Positions 1-12,200 of a DNA stretch of 64,000 bases are shown in pieces. The notes beneath the pieces are model-generated. The model did not search any database and was not told the DNA's origin. It saw nothing but the letters and a program-made list of their open reading frames with translations. A program made the position numbers and the translations under genes. This DNA comes from Roseateles chitinivorans (GTDB lineage: Bacteria; Pseudomonadota; Gammaproteobacteria; Burkholderiales; Burkholderiaceae_C): NCBI RefSeq assembly GCF_002761755.1, contig NZ_PEOG01000019.1, positions 31,358 through 95,357 of the forward strand, read 5' to 3'. Position 1 is the first letter of the stretch; every line of letters starts with the position of its first letter.

Positions 1-222
1 CGGCGCGGCCTCGCGCTGCTGCAGCTGTTGCTCGCGGCGCAGGCGCTCCTGCTCCTGCAGCGCCGGATCGGCGGCGGGCGGCAGCACCGGCGGCGCGGAT
101 TGCGCGCGGGCGATCGTCGGCAGGACAGCGGGCGCCAGGGCGGCGCCGGCCAGCGCCAGCGCTGGCCAGGAACGGGAGAACTTCGACACGGGCAAGGGCC
201 TTCTTCCAAACATCTGAATCAT
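1..222 (-). CDS. TpsB-type outer-membrane transporter (ShlB/FhaC family), 5' part only
   Basis: This is the N-terminal part of a gene that runs off the left window edge; 74 codons are visible. It begins with a signal peptide (basic stretch GRRPLPVSKF, then an Ala/Leu-rich core ending ARAQS). A proline-rich linker and a Glu/Gln/Arg-rich helix (QEQERLRREQQLQQREA) follow. That order is typical of the region ahead of the POTRA domains in ShlB/FhaC/HecB transporters, which pass a TpsA partner across the outer membrane. The start is either the ATG at 222 or the in-frame ATG at 213; neither has a strong ribosome binding site. The gene lies 5 bp downstream of the giant adhesin stop on the same strand, the usual tpsA-tpsB pairing. 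POTRA and barrel are outside the window, so the assignment rests on the N-terminus and context. Confidence 0.72.
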   Translation of the reverse strand, partial: MIQMFGRRPLPVSKFSRSWPALALAGAALAPAVLPTIARAQSAPPVLPPAADPALQEQERLRREQQLQQREAAP

Positions 223-227
223 CCGGA

Positions 228-3200
228 TCAGCGCGAGGCGATCGGTTCACCGATCACGATCTCGTCGCGGTTCTCGGTGGCGCGGTGGCCGTCACGCGCG
301 GCGTCTCCGCCGGCATCGCGGGCGGTGGCGTTGCGATCGGTGCGCTCGGCGAGGCGATCGGCGGCGCGTGCCGCCGCGAGGGCGGCCGCCAGGGCGGGCA
401 TGCCCTCGAGGTTCACCGCGGGCACCAGCGTGCCGCCCCAGCTCAACAGCGGCATGCCGGTGACCGGCGGCAGCGAGGGCGCGGGCACGCGCCAGCTGTT
501 GCCGGCGACTTCCTGCGACAGGTGCTCGGTGCTCATGCGGTAGAAGGCCTGCTGGGCCACCAGCTTGTCTTCGGTGGCGCGGTGGAAGTAGAGCGCCAGC
601 GGGGACTGGAAGCGCGTGACGAGGGCATCGGTGTAGAGCGCGTTGCCCTGCAACTGCAGCCAGAACCGGTCCTGGGGCGTGATCAGCTGCGCGTCGGCGG
701 GACGCGCGGCGGCGCTCACGTTGTCCAGGCTGATGGTCACGGCCGGCGTCTTGATCCTCAGCTCGCCGCTCGCACTGGCATCGCGCAGCGCCACCTCGGC
801 GGGCAGCGTCAGCTGGCCGTCGCGGGTGGAGAGCCGGGTGATGTCGACCTTCTGCGTGCCGGTGACGGTCAGCGCGATCTCCTCGGCGCGGGTGCCGTCG
901 CGGCCGGTCAGCGACAGCGTGGTGACCGGCGCGCCGGCGCCGTCCACGCCCAGCGCGATGCGTGGCGCTTCCACCGTCAGCGGTCCGCCGTCGAGCAGCG
1001 TGAGGCCCCCGACCTCGAGCGAGTCGCGCGAGCTCAGCGAGCCGCCGCGCAGCGTCATCTGGCCGGCCGCGAGACGGCCGTCGATCCACAGGTTCGGATT
1101 GCCGATCAGGTGGTCGACGCTGAGGCTGCCCTTCACCGTCATCGTGACGGTGCCATTGGCCGCGCTGATCAGCGGCGAGTACAGATCGCGCTCGACGACC
1201 AGGTGGATGTCGCCGCTGCCGGTGGCCACGCTCAGCCACGGCAGGTCGACCACCAGCGGATCGCCGATGCCCAGGCCGGCCTTGAGGTCGGTGCGGGTGC
1301 CGGCGGAGGTCCGCAGATGCACCGCGGCATCGGGGCGGCCGAGCAGCTTGCCGCCGGCCTGGACCGACAGCGCATCGCCATGCCCGGTGACGGCCGCCAG
1401 CAGCACGTCGCCGCTGGCCTGCAGCCGCAGGTCGCCTGCCACCTGCAAGGTGCTGCCCTGGCCCATCCGCCATGCCGCGGACTCGCTGCTGAACGCGCCG
1501 CCAGCGGTGAGGTCGCGGCCGTCGGCGAGCTGCGTCGCGCCGCCGCTCTTCAAGGCGACGTCGCCGCCCGCGGCCACGCCGGCTTGCAGCGCGAGGTCCT
1601 CGCCCGCAGCGACAGACAGGTCGCCGCCGACGTGGAGCTGGTCCAGCTGCGCCCCACCCACAGCCCGCAGGCTGGCATCGCGGCCGGTCGCGAGCAGGCT
1701 GCCCGCTTCCATGACCACGGCGTGGGCGCCGAGCTGCAAGGCACCGCCCACGCGCATCGCGCGGCCGGCGCCGAGGCGAGCCTCGCCCCCGGCCTCGACC
1801 GCGGCGTTGCCGCCGACGGTGAGCTGCTCGCCGATGTGGAGGTCGCCGCCGGCTTGCAGCGCGAGGTCGCCGCCGATGTCGACCTGCTTGTTGAGGCGCA
1901 CGTCGCCACCGGCTTGCAGGGCGAGGCCGCCACCGACATTGACTTGCTCGTTGACGCGCACGTCGCCACCGGCGTGCAGCGCGAGGCTGCCACCGGCATT
2001 GACTTGCGCGTTGACGCGCACGTCGCCACCGGCCTGCAGCGCGAGGTCGCCGCCGACGTCGACCTGCTTGTTGACGTGCACGTCGCCGCCGGCTCGCAGC
2101 GCGAGGCCGCCACTGGCGTTGACCTGCTCGTTGACGCGCACGTCGCCGCCGGCTTGCAGCGCGAGCTCGCCCTTCGTCGTCACCTGTCCGTCGAGGCTCA
2201 CGCCATGGCCGGCCTTGATCGCCAGGTCGCCGCCAGCGCTCAGCGCCGCGAGCGTCTGCGCACCCGTGGTGGAGAGCGACAGCGCGCCACCCGTGGTCAT
2301 CGAGCTGCCTGCATCCATCGTGAGCGAGTCGGCCTTCAGCTGCGTCGCACCGCCCGCCGTCATGGCGCTGTCCACGCCCATCGTCACGGTGGCGGCGTTG
2401 AGCGTGATCGTGTCCCCACTGCGCAGCGCCGCGCCGGCGGCGAGTTGGACGGCCCCAGCGTCGATCGACACCTGGCCCGCCTGCATGCCGCTGTTCAGCG
2501 CGACCCCGCCCGATGCCTGCACCGTCAACGCGCCTTGCGAGATCCAGCCGCCATCGACCGCGAGGCGGTCCCCCAGCAGCGAGGCCGAGCCCTGCACCGA
2601 CACGGCGTCCCGCGTTTGCACCGCGCCTCGTGCCTGCAAGGCGAGACCGCCACCACTTTCCAGCCGCGCCAGCCGGACATCGCCATCGGCGACGACCATC
2701 ATGTCGCCGCCCGATCGCAGCAGGCTCGCGTCGCCGGCTTCCAGGGTGCGGGCCTGAACGTCCAGTCGTCCACCGGCGCCCAGGGTCACGCCCGGCGCGA
2801 GGAGGAGCGCATCGCCCGCCACCAGGGCGATATCGCGTGAAGCCAGCATCTCGCCGTTCAACGAGACGCGGCCGCCCGCGGCCAGCGACAGCGCGCCGCC
2901 GGTCGTCACCTGCGCCAGGACCTGCTCGCCGCGGGTGCGCAGCACCAGGTCGCCGTCCGCGGCGATGCGGCTGCCGGTCGCCATGCCCAGCGAGCCCGCG
3001 TCGATGTTCAAGCCGCCGGCGGCCGAGAGCGGCACATCCGCCGAGATCGTCACCGCCTCCGCGTCGACCGACACGCTGCCGGCCTGGACCGCGCGGTTCA
3101 GCGCCACCGTCCGGTCCGCGCGCACCCGCAGCGCTCCGGCCGAGTTCCAGTCGCCGTCGACGCTCAGGTCCCGCAGGCGCAACTGCGCGTCGCCATTCAC

Positions 3201-6200
3201 GCCGACGCGGTCGGTCAGCGTCACCGCGCCGCCCGCCTGCAGCGCGAGCGCGCCGCCCACGTCCAGCAATGCCAGCGTGACGCCGTTGTCGCTGACGAGC
3301 TGCATGTCCGCGCCCGAGGCGATGCGGCTGCCCAGGCCGGCTTGCAGGCTGGCCGCCTGCAGAGACAGGGAACCGCCCGCCTGAACCAGCGTGCCAGGGG
3401 CCACCTCGATCGCACCACCGGCCATGCCGATCAGCGACTGACCGGCCACCGCCTGCTCCCGCAGCGACAGATCGCCGCCCGCCTGCAGCAGCAGGTCGGA
3501 ACCGGCCTTCAGTCGTGCGATCGACTGGCTGCCCTGCGAGATCAGTTGCATCGCGCCGGCGGCTTCCAGCGCACTGCCGGCGCCCATCGCGATGCCACCG
3601 GCGTTGACCGTCAGCGCGCCCGCGGCGTTCGCCGCGACGCCATCGGCCAAGTTCAGGTCGCTCGCGTTCAGCGTCAGGTTCGCCGCATACAGGCCGCTGT
3701 TCAGCGTCAGGCCCCGCGTCGCCGAGGCACGCAGGTCACCGCTGGAGAACCAGCCGCCGTCGACGGCCAGCGATTGCGCATTCACCTGCGCATGACCCTG
3801 CACCGCCGCCGACTCCGCCAGCCGCAGCGCGCCGCCGCTCTGCAGCAGCAGGTCGCCCAGGACATTCACCCGGGCCAGCGTCTGGTCGCCCAGCGTGACG
3901 AGGCGGGCACCGCCGGCACTGTCCAGCAGGCTACCGGTGCCCATGAGCAGACGGCCGCTGTCCACCGACAGCGCGCCGCCGCTGGTCAGCGTCACGCCAT
4001 GGCCGAGCGTGAGGCTGTCGGCGAACAGGGACACATTGAAGGCCTGGACATCGGCGTCGAGCGCGACGCCGCGGGCCACATGCGCTTCCAGATCGCCGTT
4101 CACCGTCCAGCGGCCGGCAACCTGCAGCTCGCCCGCGTCGACGCGGGCACCGGCCTGGCTGCTCAGTCCTTCGTCGGTGCGCAGCGCGCCGCCGGCCGAC
4201 AGCGCCAGCGCGCCACCGGACACCGCCTGCGCGAGGCCGAGGTCGCCGCGCGCGGACAGGGCCATGTCGCCCGCCGACAGGAAGCGGCTGCCGGCGCCCG
4301 CCTGCAGCGCATCCGCCTGCACGCTGAGCGCGCGGCCCGACTGCACGGTGGCCGCCGCGTCGAGGCGCATCGCGCCACCGGCGGAGAGGGCCACCGCGCC
4401 GTTGGCATAGGCCGCTTCACGCAGCGTGAGCGCGCCGCCCGCCTCCAGCACCAGGTCGTTGCCGGCGTAGAGGGTGGCGAGTGTCTGGTCTCCGGTCGTG
4501 GTGAGGTGCAGGTCGCTGCCGCTTTGCAGCTGGCTGTGCGCGCCCATGCCGATGCGTCCGGCGTCCACCGCGATGGACCCGGTGGCTGTCGCATGCACGC
4601 CGTCGGCCAGGTCCAGCGAGTCGGCGGTCACGCTCAGCGTCCGGGCCTTCAACAGCGCCTCGATCGCCACGCCCTGGGTCGCGGTGAGTTGCAGGTCGTT
4701 GGCGGAATACCAGGCGCTCTGGAGTCTCAGGCTGTCGGCCTGCAGACGGCCCAGGCCCTGCACCGAGGTGATGCCAGCGACGCTTGCCGCGCCGCCCGCG
4801 CTCAGCAGCAGCTGGCCGCCCGACTGCAGCGCGTCCAGGGCCGCGCCGCCGAGGCTGGTGATCTGGAGGTCTCCGCCCGACACCAGGCGGTTGCCGTGGC
4901 CCGCGGTCACGCTGCCCGCCTGCAGGTCGAGCGCGCCGCGCGCCTGCACCAGCGAGGCATCGGCCAGCGACAGCGCGCCGCCAGCGCGCAGGCTCATGCC
5001 GGCATTGGCGGTGGCGAATTCACCGATCGACAGGGCGCCGCCGGCCTGCACCGTCGTCGCGCCGCCGGAACGCAGACGCGCCAGCTGCTGGGCGCCGGTG
5101 GTCGTGAGCGTCAGCGTGGCGCCCGCGTCGATGCGGCTGCCCGCCGCCATGCTCAGCGTGTCCGCCGTCACGGCCAGCGATCGACCGCTGTACAGCGAGC
5201 CGGCCGCCGACAAGGTGACGGCCTGCCCGGCCGCGGTGGTGCTCGCCCCCCAGACCGTGCTGTCGATGGTCAGGTCCCGATCGCCTTGCAAGCGCAGGGC
5301 ACCGCCGGCGGTGAGGCCGCCGTCGATCGTCAGCTGCGCCGCGCGCAAGGTCGCATCACCGGTCGCCTGCGTCGCCTCCGTCAGCCGGGCATCGCCGGCC
5401 GCCTGCAGTTGCAGATGGCGGCCCGCCGTCAGCTGAGCCAGCTGCAGGTGGCCGTCGCTGGACAGTTGCAGGTCGGTCGTCGCCGCCAGCTGGCTGCCCG
5501 CGCCCGCCGTCATCTCGGCGGCCTGCGCCGTCAGCGATCCGCCCGAGGTCACGGCCACGCCGGCATCGATGGCCAGGCGGTCGGCCGCCATCACGATGGA
5601 CTGGCTGCCGTGGACGGCGTCCTTGAGCGACAGCGTGCCACCCGCCTGCAGCGTCAGCCTGCCGCCGGCCGACACCTGGGCCAGCGAGACGTCGGACCGG
5701 CCGAAGAGGCCGAGGTCGCCCCCGCTGACCAGGCCGCTGCCCGCGGCCATGTCGAGGCTGCCGGCGCTGGCCCGCAGCGAGCCGGCCGCCTGCAGGCCAG
5801 CGCCGCTCGCGACGAGCAGCTTGCCGGCATCGACCGTGATGTCACGCGCCCGCACCCAGTGATGGAGGTCCACATCCCGCGCGGCGATCAGGCCCACGGT
5901 GTTGGACGAGCCGAGCTCCCCGTCCAGGCGCAGGCCGTCGGCCTGCAGCAGTGCATTGCCCTGGACCCAGCCGGATTCGGTCAGGCGGGCCTGGCCGTCC
6001 GCGCGCAGGTCCAGCCGACCGCCCACGATCAGCTGCGCGAGCTGCAGGTCGCCGGTCGTCGTGATCGACGCGTCGCTGGCCGACTGCAGCAGACCGCCGG
6101 TGCCGGCGCTCAGGCTGGCACCTTGCAGCGACAGCGCGCCGTTCGACTGCATGCTGGCACCGGACGCGATCTGGATCGCGCGCTGCGCCGTCAGGCGCGT

Positions 6201-9200
6201 GTCCAGCGCCGAGGTCGACACGCCGTCCAGGCTCAGCGCGCCGCCGGACTGAAGCACCAGCGACTCGCCGGCCTGCAGCGAGCGCAGCGACTGGTCGCCG
6301 GTCGTGGTGACCGTGAGCGCGCCGGCCGTGCCGAGCGAGCCTCCCGCGGCCATGGAAGCGCTGCTCGCCTGCAGGGTGGCCGGGCCTTGCGCCCAAGCCT
6401 CACCGTTCAGGGACAGCGCGCCGGCGGCGGTCAGGGCCAGCTCGCCGCCCACGCTCAAGCGCGCGAGCTGCTGGTCGCCGGTGGTGGTGACCGCCAGGCG
6501 GCCGCCGGTCGACAGCAGCGCGCCGTCGCCCATCGTCAGCTGCGTGCCGTCGAGGCGGGCGTCCTGCCCGGCCTGCAACAGGCTGCCGGCCGCGAGGTCG
6601 ATGCGGGTGGCGTCGACCTCGATGCGCGCGCTGCGCAGCAGCTGCGACACGCTCAGCGTGCTGGAATTGAGCCGCAGGTCGCCGCCCGCCTCGAGGAAGC
6701 TCAGGTCCATGGCGCCCGCGGTCGTGAAGCGGATGCTGCCGCCGGCCGAGGCGCCGGCTCCTGCGCCCATCAGCAGCGACTGACCGTCGGCCAGCAGCTG
6801 GCCCGAAGTCGAGATCGGACCGCGCAGGCCGATCGCCGCGGTGCCCAGCAGATCGATGCCGCCGTCGCCTGCATTCAGCTCGCCGACCTCCAGCCCGCCG
6901 GCCGTGGCCTGCAGCGCCAGTGCCGAGGCGGAGAAACGTCCGCTCTCCAGGGACAGGCTGGTGCCGGTCAAGGTGGTGACGCCGCTGGTGAGCCAGTTCG
7001 CCGCCGCGGTTGCCGACACGGCGCCCGCGCTGTGCAGCGTGGCGCTGGCCGCGGTGAGCGTGCCCGCGAGTTCCACGTCGCCGGTGGCGTCGAGCGCCAG
7101 ACCGTCCGACAACGACACCTGGCCCAGGCGCCAGCGGTTGCTGCTCTGCGTTTCCAGGTTGGCGGCGGTGCCGGCCAGCGTCAGCGTGCCGCCGGTCAGG
7201 CGCAGGCGCAGCGCGCGGTCGGCGGTGCCCAGGGCGCCACCGGCCAGCAGGCTGATGCTGTCGCCCAGCAGGTGATGGCCGCTGCCGTTGGACGCCCAGT
7301 TCGTCAGCGACCCGCCCGCGGTGACGCTGAGCATGCCGCCGGCGCCGAGGCTGCCCAGCGCCAGGTTGCCGCCCCCTTGGGAGATGTAGACGTCACCCGG
7401 CGCGCTGGCCACGCGCAGCGCGTCGCTCAGTGCCAGCCGGATCGGCGCGGCGGCCGTGCCGATGCTGCCTTGCGACACCGCCAGGTTCAGCCCGTGGGCC
7501 GTGATGGTGGTGCCCGTGCCGGTGGTGCTGGTGAGGCTGCCGCCCGCGCTCAGGCGCACGTCGCCTTGCGTGGACTGCACGCCGCCCAGCGCCATCGCCT
7601 GGTCGGACTCCACATACAGCGCGTCGCGGCTGGTGGCCTTGAACACGCCCGACGCGTTGACCTTCAGCGGATCCTGCTGCTTGACGGTGGCGAGCACCTG
7701 CGCGTCGGTCGTGACGAAGCTGAGGTCGCCCGGGCCGGCGTTGACCAGCGCGGCCTTCTCCGCGTCGCTGAGCACCGGGTTGGCGCGGGCGATCGCGATG
7801 GCCAGGCTGGCGGCGTCCTTGCCGACGCTGCCGCCGGTGGTCTTGAGGGTGACGTTGTTGCCGCTGATGTTGGCGGCGCGGTTGCTGATGTAGGTCGAGG
7901 TGACCGGGGTCAGCGCAGCCTCGCTGATCGCCACCTCCAGCTGGCTCTGCTTCCACTTCGCGCCCGCGACCAGGCTCGCGTACAGCGCGGAGTTCGTGTC
8001 CAGCGTGTAGCGCCAGCCGGTGTCGAAGGCCGCGGCCGTGTCGAAGGGCAAGGCGTTGCCGAACTGCGCGCTGAAGAAGCTGGTGATGCCCTGGTACTCG
8101 GCCTTCACCGCCGCGGTCACCGCGGCATCGCTCAGGCTGGCGGCGCTCACGCCCTGCTGCAGCGCGACGCGGGTGCGCATCGCCTCCAGGTAGGCGGGGG
8201 CGATCGCGAAGCCGGCATCGCTGGCGTCGCTCAGGCGCTGCTTGATCAGGTGGTACTGCTGGTAGCGCGCGCTGACCTGGTTCTCGAAGGCCTTGACGGT
8301 CTCCTGGCCGGCGTCGGCGCCGGTCATGTTGAGCGACTGCCAGAGCGCCGACAGGTAGGCGGTCTCTTCCGCGCTGCGCTGGCTGCTGCCGATGCCGTTG
8401 AGCAGGCGGCCGTTGTCCAGCGTGATGCTGACGTCGCCGCCTTCGGCCGTCAGGGTGTTCAGCGTCAGGTCGCCGCTGGCCTGGCGCAGCGCGATGTCGC
8501 CGCGGGTGTTGACGGTCAGCGTGCCGGTGACGGCGGTGTTGACGACCTGGCTGCTCGACACGTCGCCCAGGCCGCCGAAGCTGCTGGTCAGGTTGACGTT
8601 GCGACCCGCCAGGTGGGTGCCGTTGCCGACCGGCAGCAGCGACTTGTCCGAGACCACGGTCACATCGCCGCCGCCGCTGATCTTCTGCAGTGCGATCGAC
8701 GAGGACTGCGCGGTCAGGTCCAGGTTCACTAGGCCGCCGGCGGTGGCGCTGATGTTGCTGGTGATGGCGTTGATCGCCTGCGCGCTCGTGCCCAGGTTGC
8801 CGCCGGCCGTCAGGCTCAGGCTCTGGCTGTTGACGACCGCCGCCGCGTCGGCGGTGAGATGGCCGGCGGTGCTGATGCTGGTGCTGCCCAGCGAATTGCT
8901 GATCGTCCCGTTGAGCGCGACGTTGGTGTTCGAGCCGATCGCGACGGTGCCCTGCGCCGCGCCGACGAACTGCATCTTGATCGCGTGGTCGGCCTTGACG
9001 TGGTACTCGATCGACATCGTCAGGTCGTACGGCACGTAGTACTGCCAGTAGCGATCGACGAAGGTGCCGCCGTAGTACGGCGAGTACGACCACCCCACGT
9101 GGAAGCTGTCGACCGAGCGCACCGACCCGGCGCTGAACACGCCGGTGAGGTAGTCGCTGCCGCAACTGGCGCAGGAGGTGACGATGCGGCCGCTGCTCGC

Positions 9201-12200
9201 GGTCCACGGCGTGTCCTGGTTGACGAACTTCCAGTCGCCGGTGGGCCAGATGGTGGCCAGGTCGTTGGTGCTGCGACCCGAGTAGCTGCGCTTGACGCGG
9301 GTGCTCTCGGTCCAGGTGTACCACTGGCCTTGCATCGGCTGGTAGCTGGTGGTGGCGTTGCCGCCCTCGAACCAGCCGTCGACAAGGCCGTTGACGTTGT
9401 TGTACGTCGTGGCGCTGCTGCCGGTGACGTAATGCTTGATCGACTGGCCCGCCTCATGGACATACCAGTCGGTGCGGTTGTCGTAGTTGGTGTCGGTGAT
9501 CCTGATGATGCCGGTGGACTGGTTGCCGGCGTTCAGGTCGTTGACCACCAGGGCCTTGCTCGAGCTGTTGTTGACCTTGATCGTGCCCAGGCCGTCGTCG
9601 ACCAGGATCTTGCCGTCCTGGCCGGTGGAGACGATCTTGCCGCGCAGCATCACCATGCCGTTGCCGCTGGCGTTCACGTCGGCCAGCGACAGCTTGCCGG
9701 TGGCCACGTCGTAGGTCAGGCCGATGCCGGCGTCTCCGCCGTTCGCCAGCGCCACGCCGGTGTCGATGCTGTAGGTCTTGGGCCTCCAGCTGCAACCGAC
9801 GTTGCCGAACACGCAGACATAGGCGTTCTCGGTGTATTGCAGCGGCTGGCCCGGCGTGATGCTGACCGTGTCGCCGGCCTTCAGGCCCTTCTTCTCGATG
9901 TAGGTGGCGATCGCGGTGTCGAAGCTCGCGCCGATGTTCACCGACCAGTTGTTGAAGTTGCCTGCGCGGATGGTGCCGTTGATGTCGATCGTGCCGGCGT
10001 TCACCGCGATCAGCGAGGCGTTGAGCGCATCCTTGGTCACCGCCGTGCCGAGGAAGCCGCTGTTCTTGATCGTGTCGTAGCTGGCGCGCAGCGTGAGCTT
10101 GCCGGTGTAGTCGCCGACGTTGTCGAAGCCCCAGGTGCCGTTGCCGCGGGTGTCGCCGCCCGCGTCGTTCCGGAACGAGAAGGTCGTGCAGTTGGTCTTG
10201 CACTCGTCCGCGTCGTTGAAGCCCCAGTTCAGGAAGACGTTGGTGGTGACGGTGGCCCCGGAGCCGTAGGCGGTGGCGTAGTCGGTGCCGTAGAAGTACT
10301 TGTTGAAATCGGTGATGCCCTTGCTCTTGATCTGGCTCTCGTAGCGATCGCTGATGAACCACATCACCGCCTCTTCGGCGGAGGCCGGCTTCCAGCCGCG
10401 GCCGCTGGTCACGTAGCCCGACAGCGACAGCGGCGAGAAGCCGTAGCTCTGCATGCCGCTGGTGTTGACCAGGTAGACGTCGGCGACGGTCAGGTCCAGT
10501 TCCTTGGCGTAGATGCTGGCCGTCTGCAGCATGCTGCCGCGGGCGACGTCGACGGTGACCTTGCCGCCGAGGTTGGTGATGTCGCCCTGCACGACCAGGT
10601 CGGCGCCATCGACGCCGGGGTTGTGCGAGATCGTGATCTGGCTGCCGGTGCCGTTGCCGCCCTCGGACACCTTCAGCGCCGCGGGCAGGCTGTTGGCGGC
10701 ACCGCCCGTCACCAGCACCTGGCCGCCGGCGTCGTTGGGAATGCTGAGCGTGTCGACGATCAGCGCCTTTGCGCTGTTGTTGACGATGGTGATCGTCGGG
10801 TCGCCGTGGGCGGTGATCGTCGGCGCGCCGGCCTTCACCGTCACTTTGTCGGCGGCGAGGTGCACGTCGCCGCCGGCGGCGGTGATGCCCGACACCACCA
10901 CGGCGTTCACCGTGCCGGCGGCAAGCTCGCTCAGCAGCGGCGTCAGGAAGCTCAGCTGGCTTTCGATCTCCTGGTAGCGGGCCGAGTAGACGTAGGCGTC
11001 CCGCGCGGTCGCGTCCAGCGTGGCGACGTAGTCGTCGGTGACCTTGCGCTCGGCGCTGAGCTGGTCGATGTAGTCCTGCAGGCTGTCGCGCGAGCTGAAG
11101 CTCGGCATGTTGTAGACGGTGGCCTGGGTGCCGGTGCCCTTGGTCCAGCTGCCGTCGGCGTTGATGGTGACGGACTGGTTGTGGCGGGTGCCAGCCTCCA
11201 CCGTGGCCGTGCCCTGGAAGGTGACCGTGGAGCTGGTGGTGCTGGTGCCGGATCCGGCCTTGGTCTCGGTGCTCAGCAGTTCCAGGTAGGGGTTGTGGCC
11301 GCGGCCGGTGCCGCTGACGACGACGCGCCCTTCGTCCGCCTGCAGCCAGATGTTGCGCACGCTGGTGACCGAGGCGCCGCTGCCGATGTCGATGTTGTTG
11401 TTGACCACCGCGTTGGCGTCGGCCTTCACGTTGGTGCTGATGGACGCGAGCGTCCAGTTGTAGACGTCGGAGACCGCGCTCAGCGACATCGTGTTGTCGG
11501 TGATGCTGTCCGCGCTGCGGCCCGCGTAGAGGCTGACGCTGCCGTAGCCGGTGATGAGGTCGCCGGTGCCCAGCGTGACGGTGTTGTTGACGGTGGCGTT
11601 GATGACGGCGGTGCCGCCGGCGCCGCCCACCGCGCCGTAGGTCTTGGCGTTGGCGGTGGCCCACACGTTCTGCAGCGCGTAGGTGCCGAGCTGCACCGTG
11701 TCGACCTCGTTCTCCAGCGTCACCGCGTTGCCCAGGGTGATGGCGTTGTTGGCGGTGCTGGTGATGGTGGAGCCGGCATCGGCGCGCTGGATCGCGCCGC
11801 CGGTGGAGATCTGGGCCTTGTCGAAGAGGCTGAGCGTGCTGTACGCGTCCAGCCGCAGCCGGTTGCCCAGCGTCTCGTGCGCCGACAGCGCGAACACGTC
11901 GAGGCTGGCGTTGTTGCCCAGGCTGATCTGCGAGCCCTGGGTCACGTTGACGGTGGAGCCGGCCGCGTAGCCGTTGATGCCGCCGCCCGCGCCGGCGTTC
12001 ACCGACGCCTCCCAGCCCGAGACGGATGGGGTGGTGAGCTGCTCGACGGCGTTCACCGCGGCGATGTCGATGGCTTGCGATTCGAAGGCGGCGTAGGTGC
12101 CGAGCTTCACCTTCGCGTCGACGTCGATCGTGGTGGTCGAGTTGGCCGCGGCGCCGCCGATCACCGAGACGGCGGTGGTGTCGGCGCCACCGAAGAACTG

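Noticed and set aside
1861..2160. CRISPR-like regularly spaced repeats
   Set aside because: The 60-bp units are contiguous, in frame with the adhesin and lack unique spacers.
3342..8732. Second plus-strand antisense frame of about 1,800 codons
   Set aside because: Same cause; Gln/Arg/Ala-rich translation without recognisable features.
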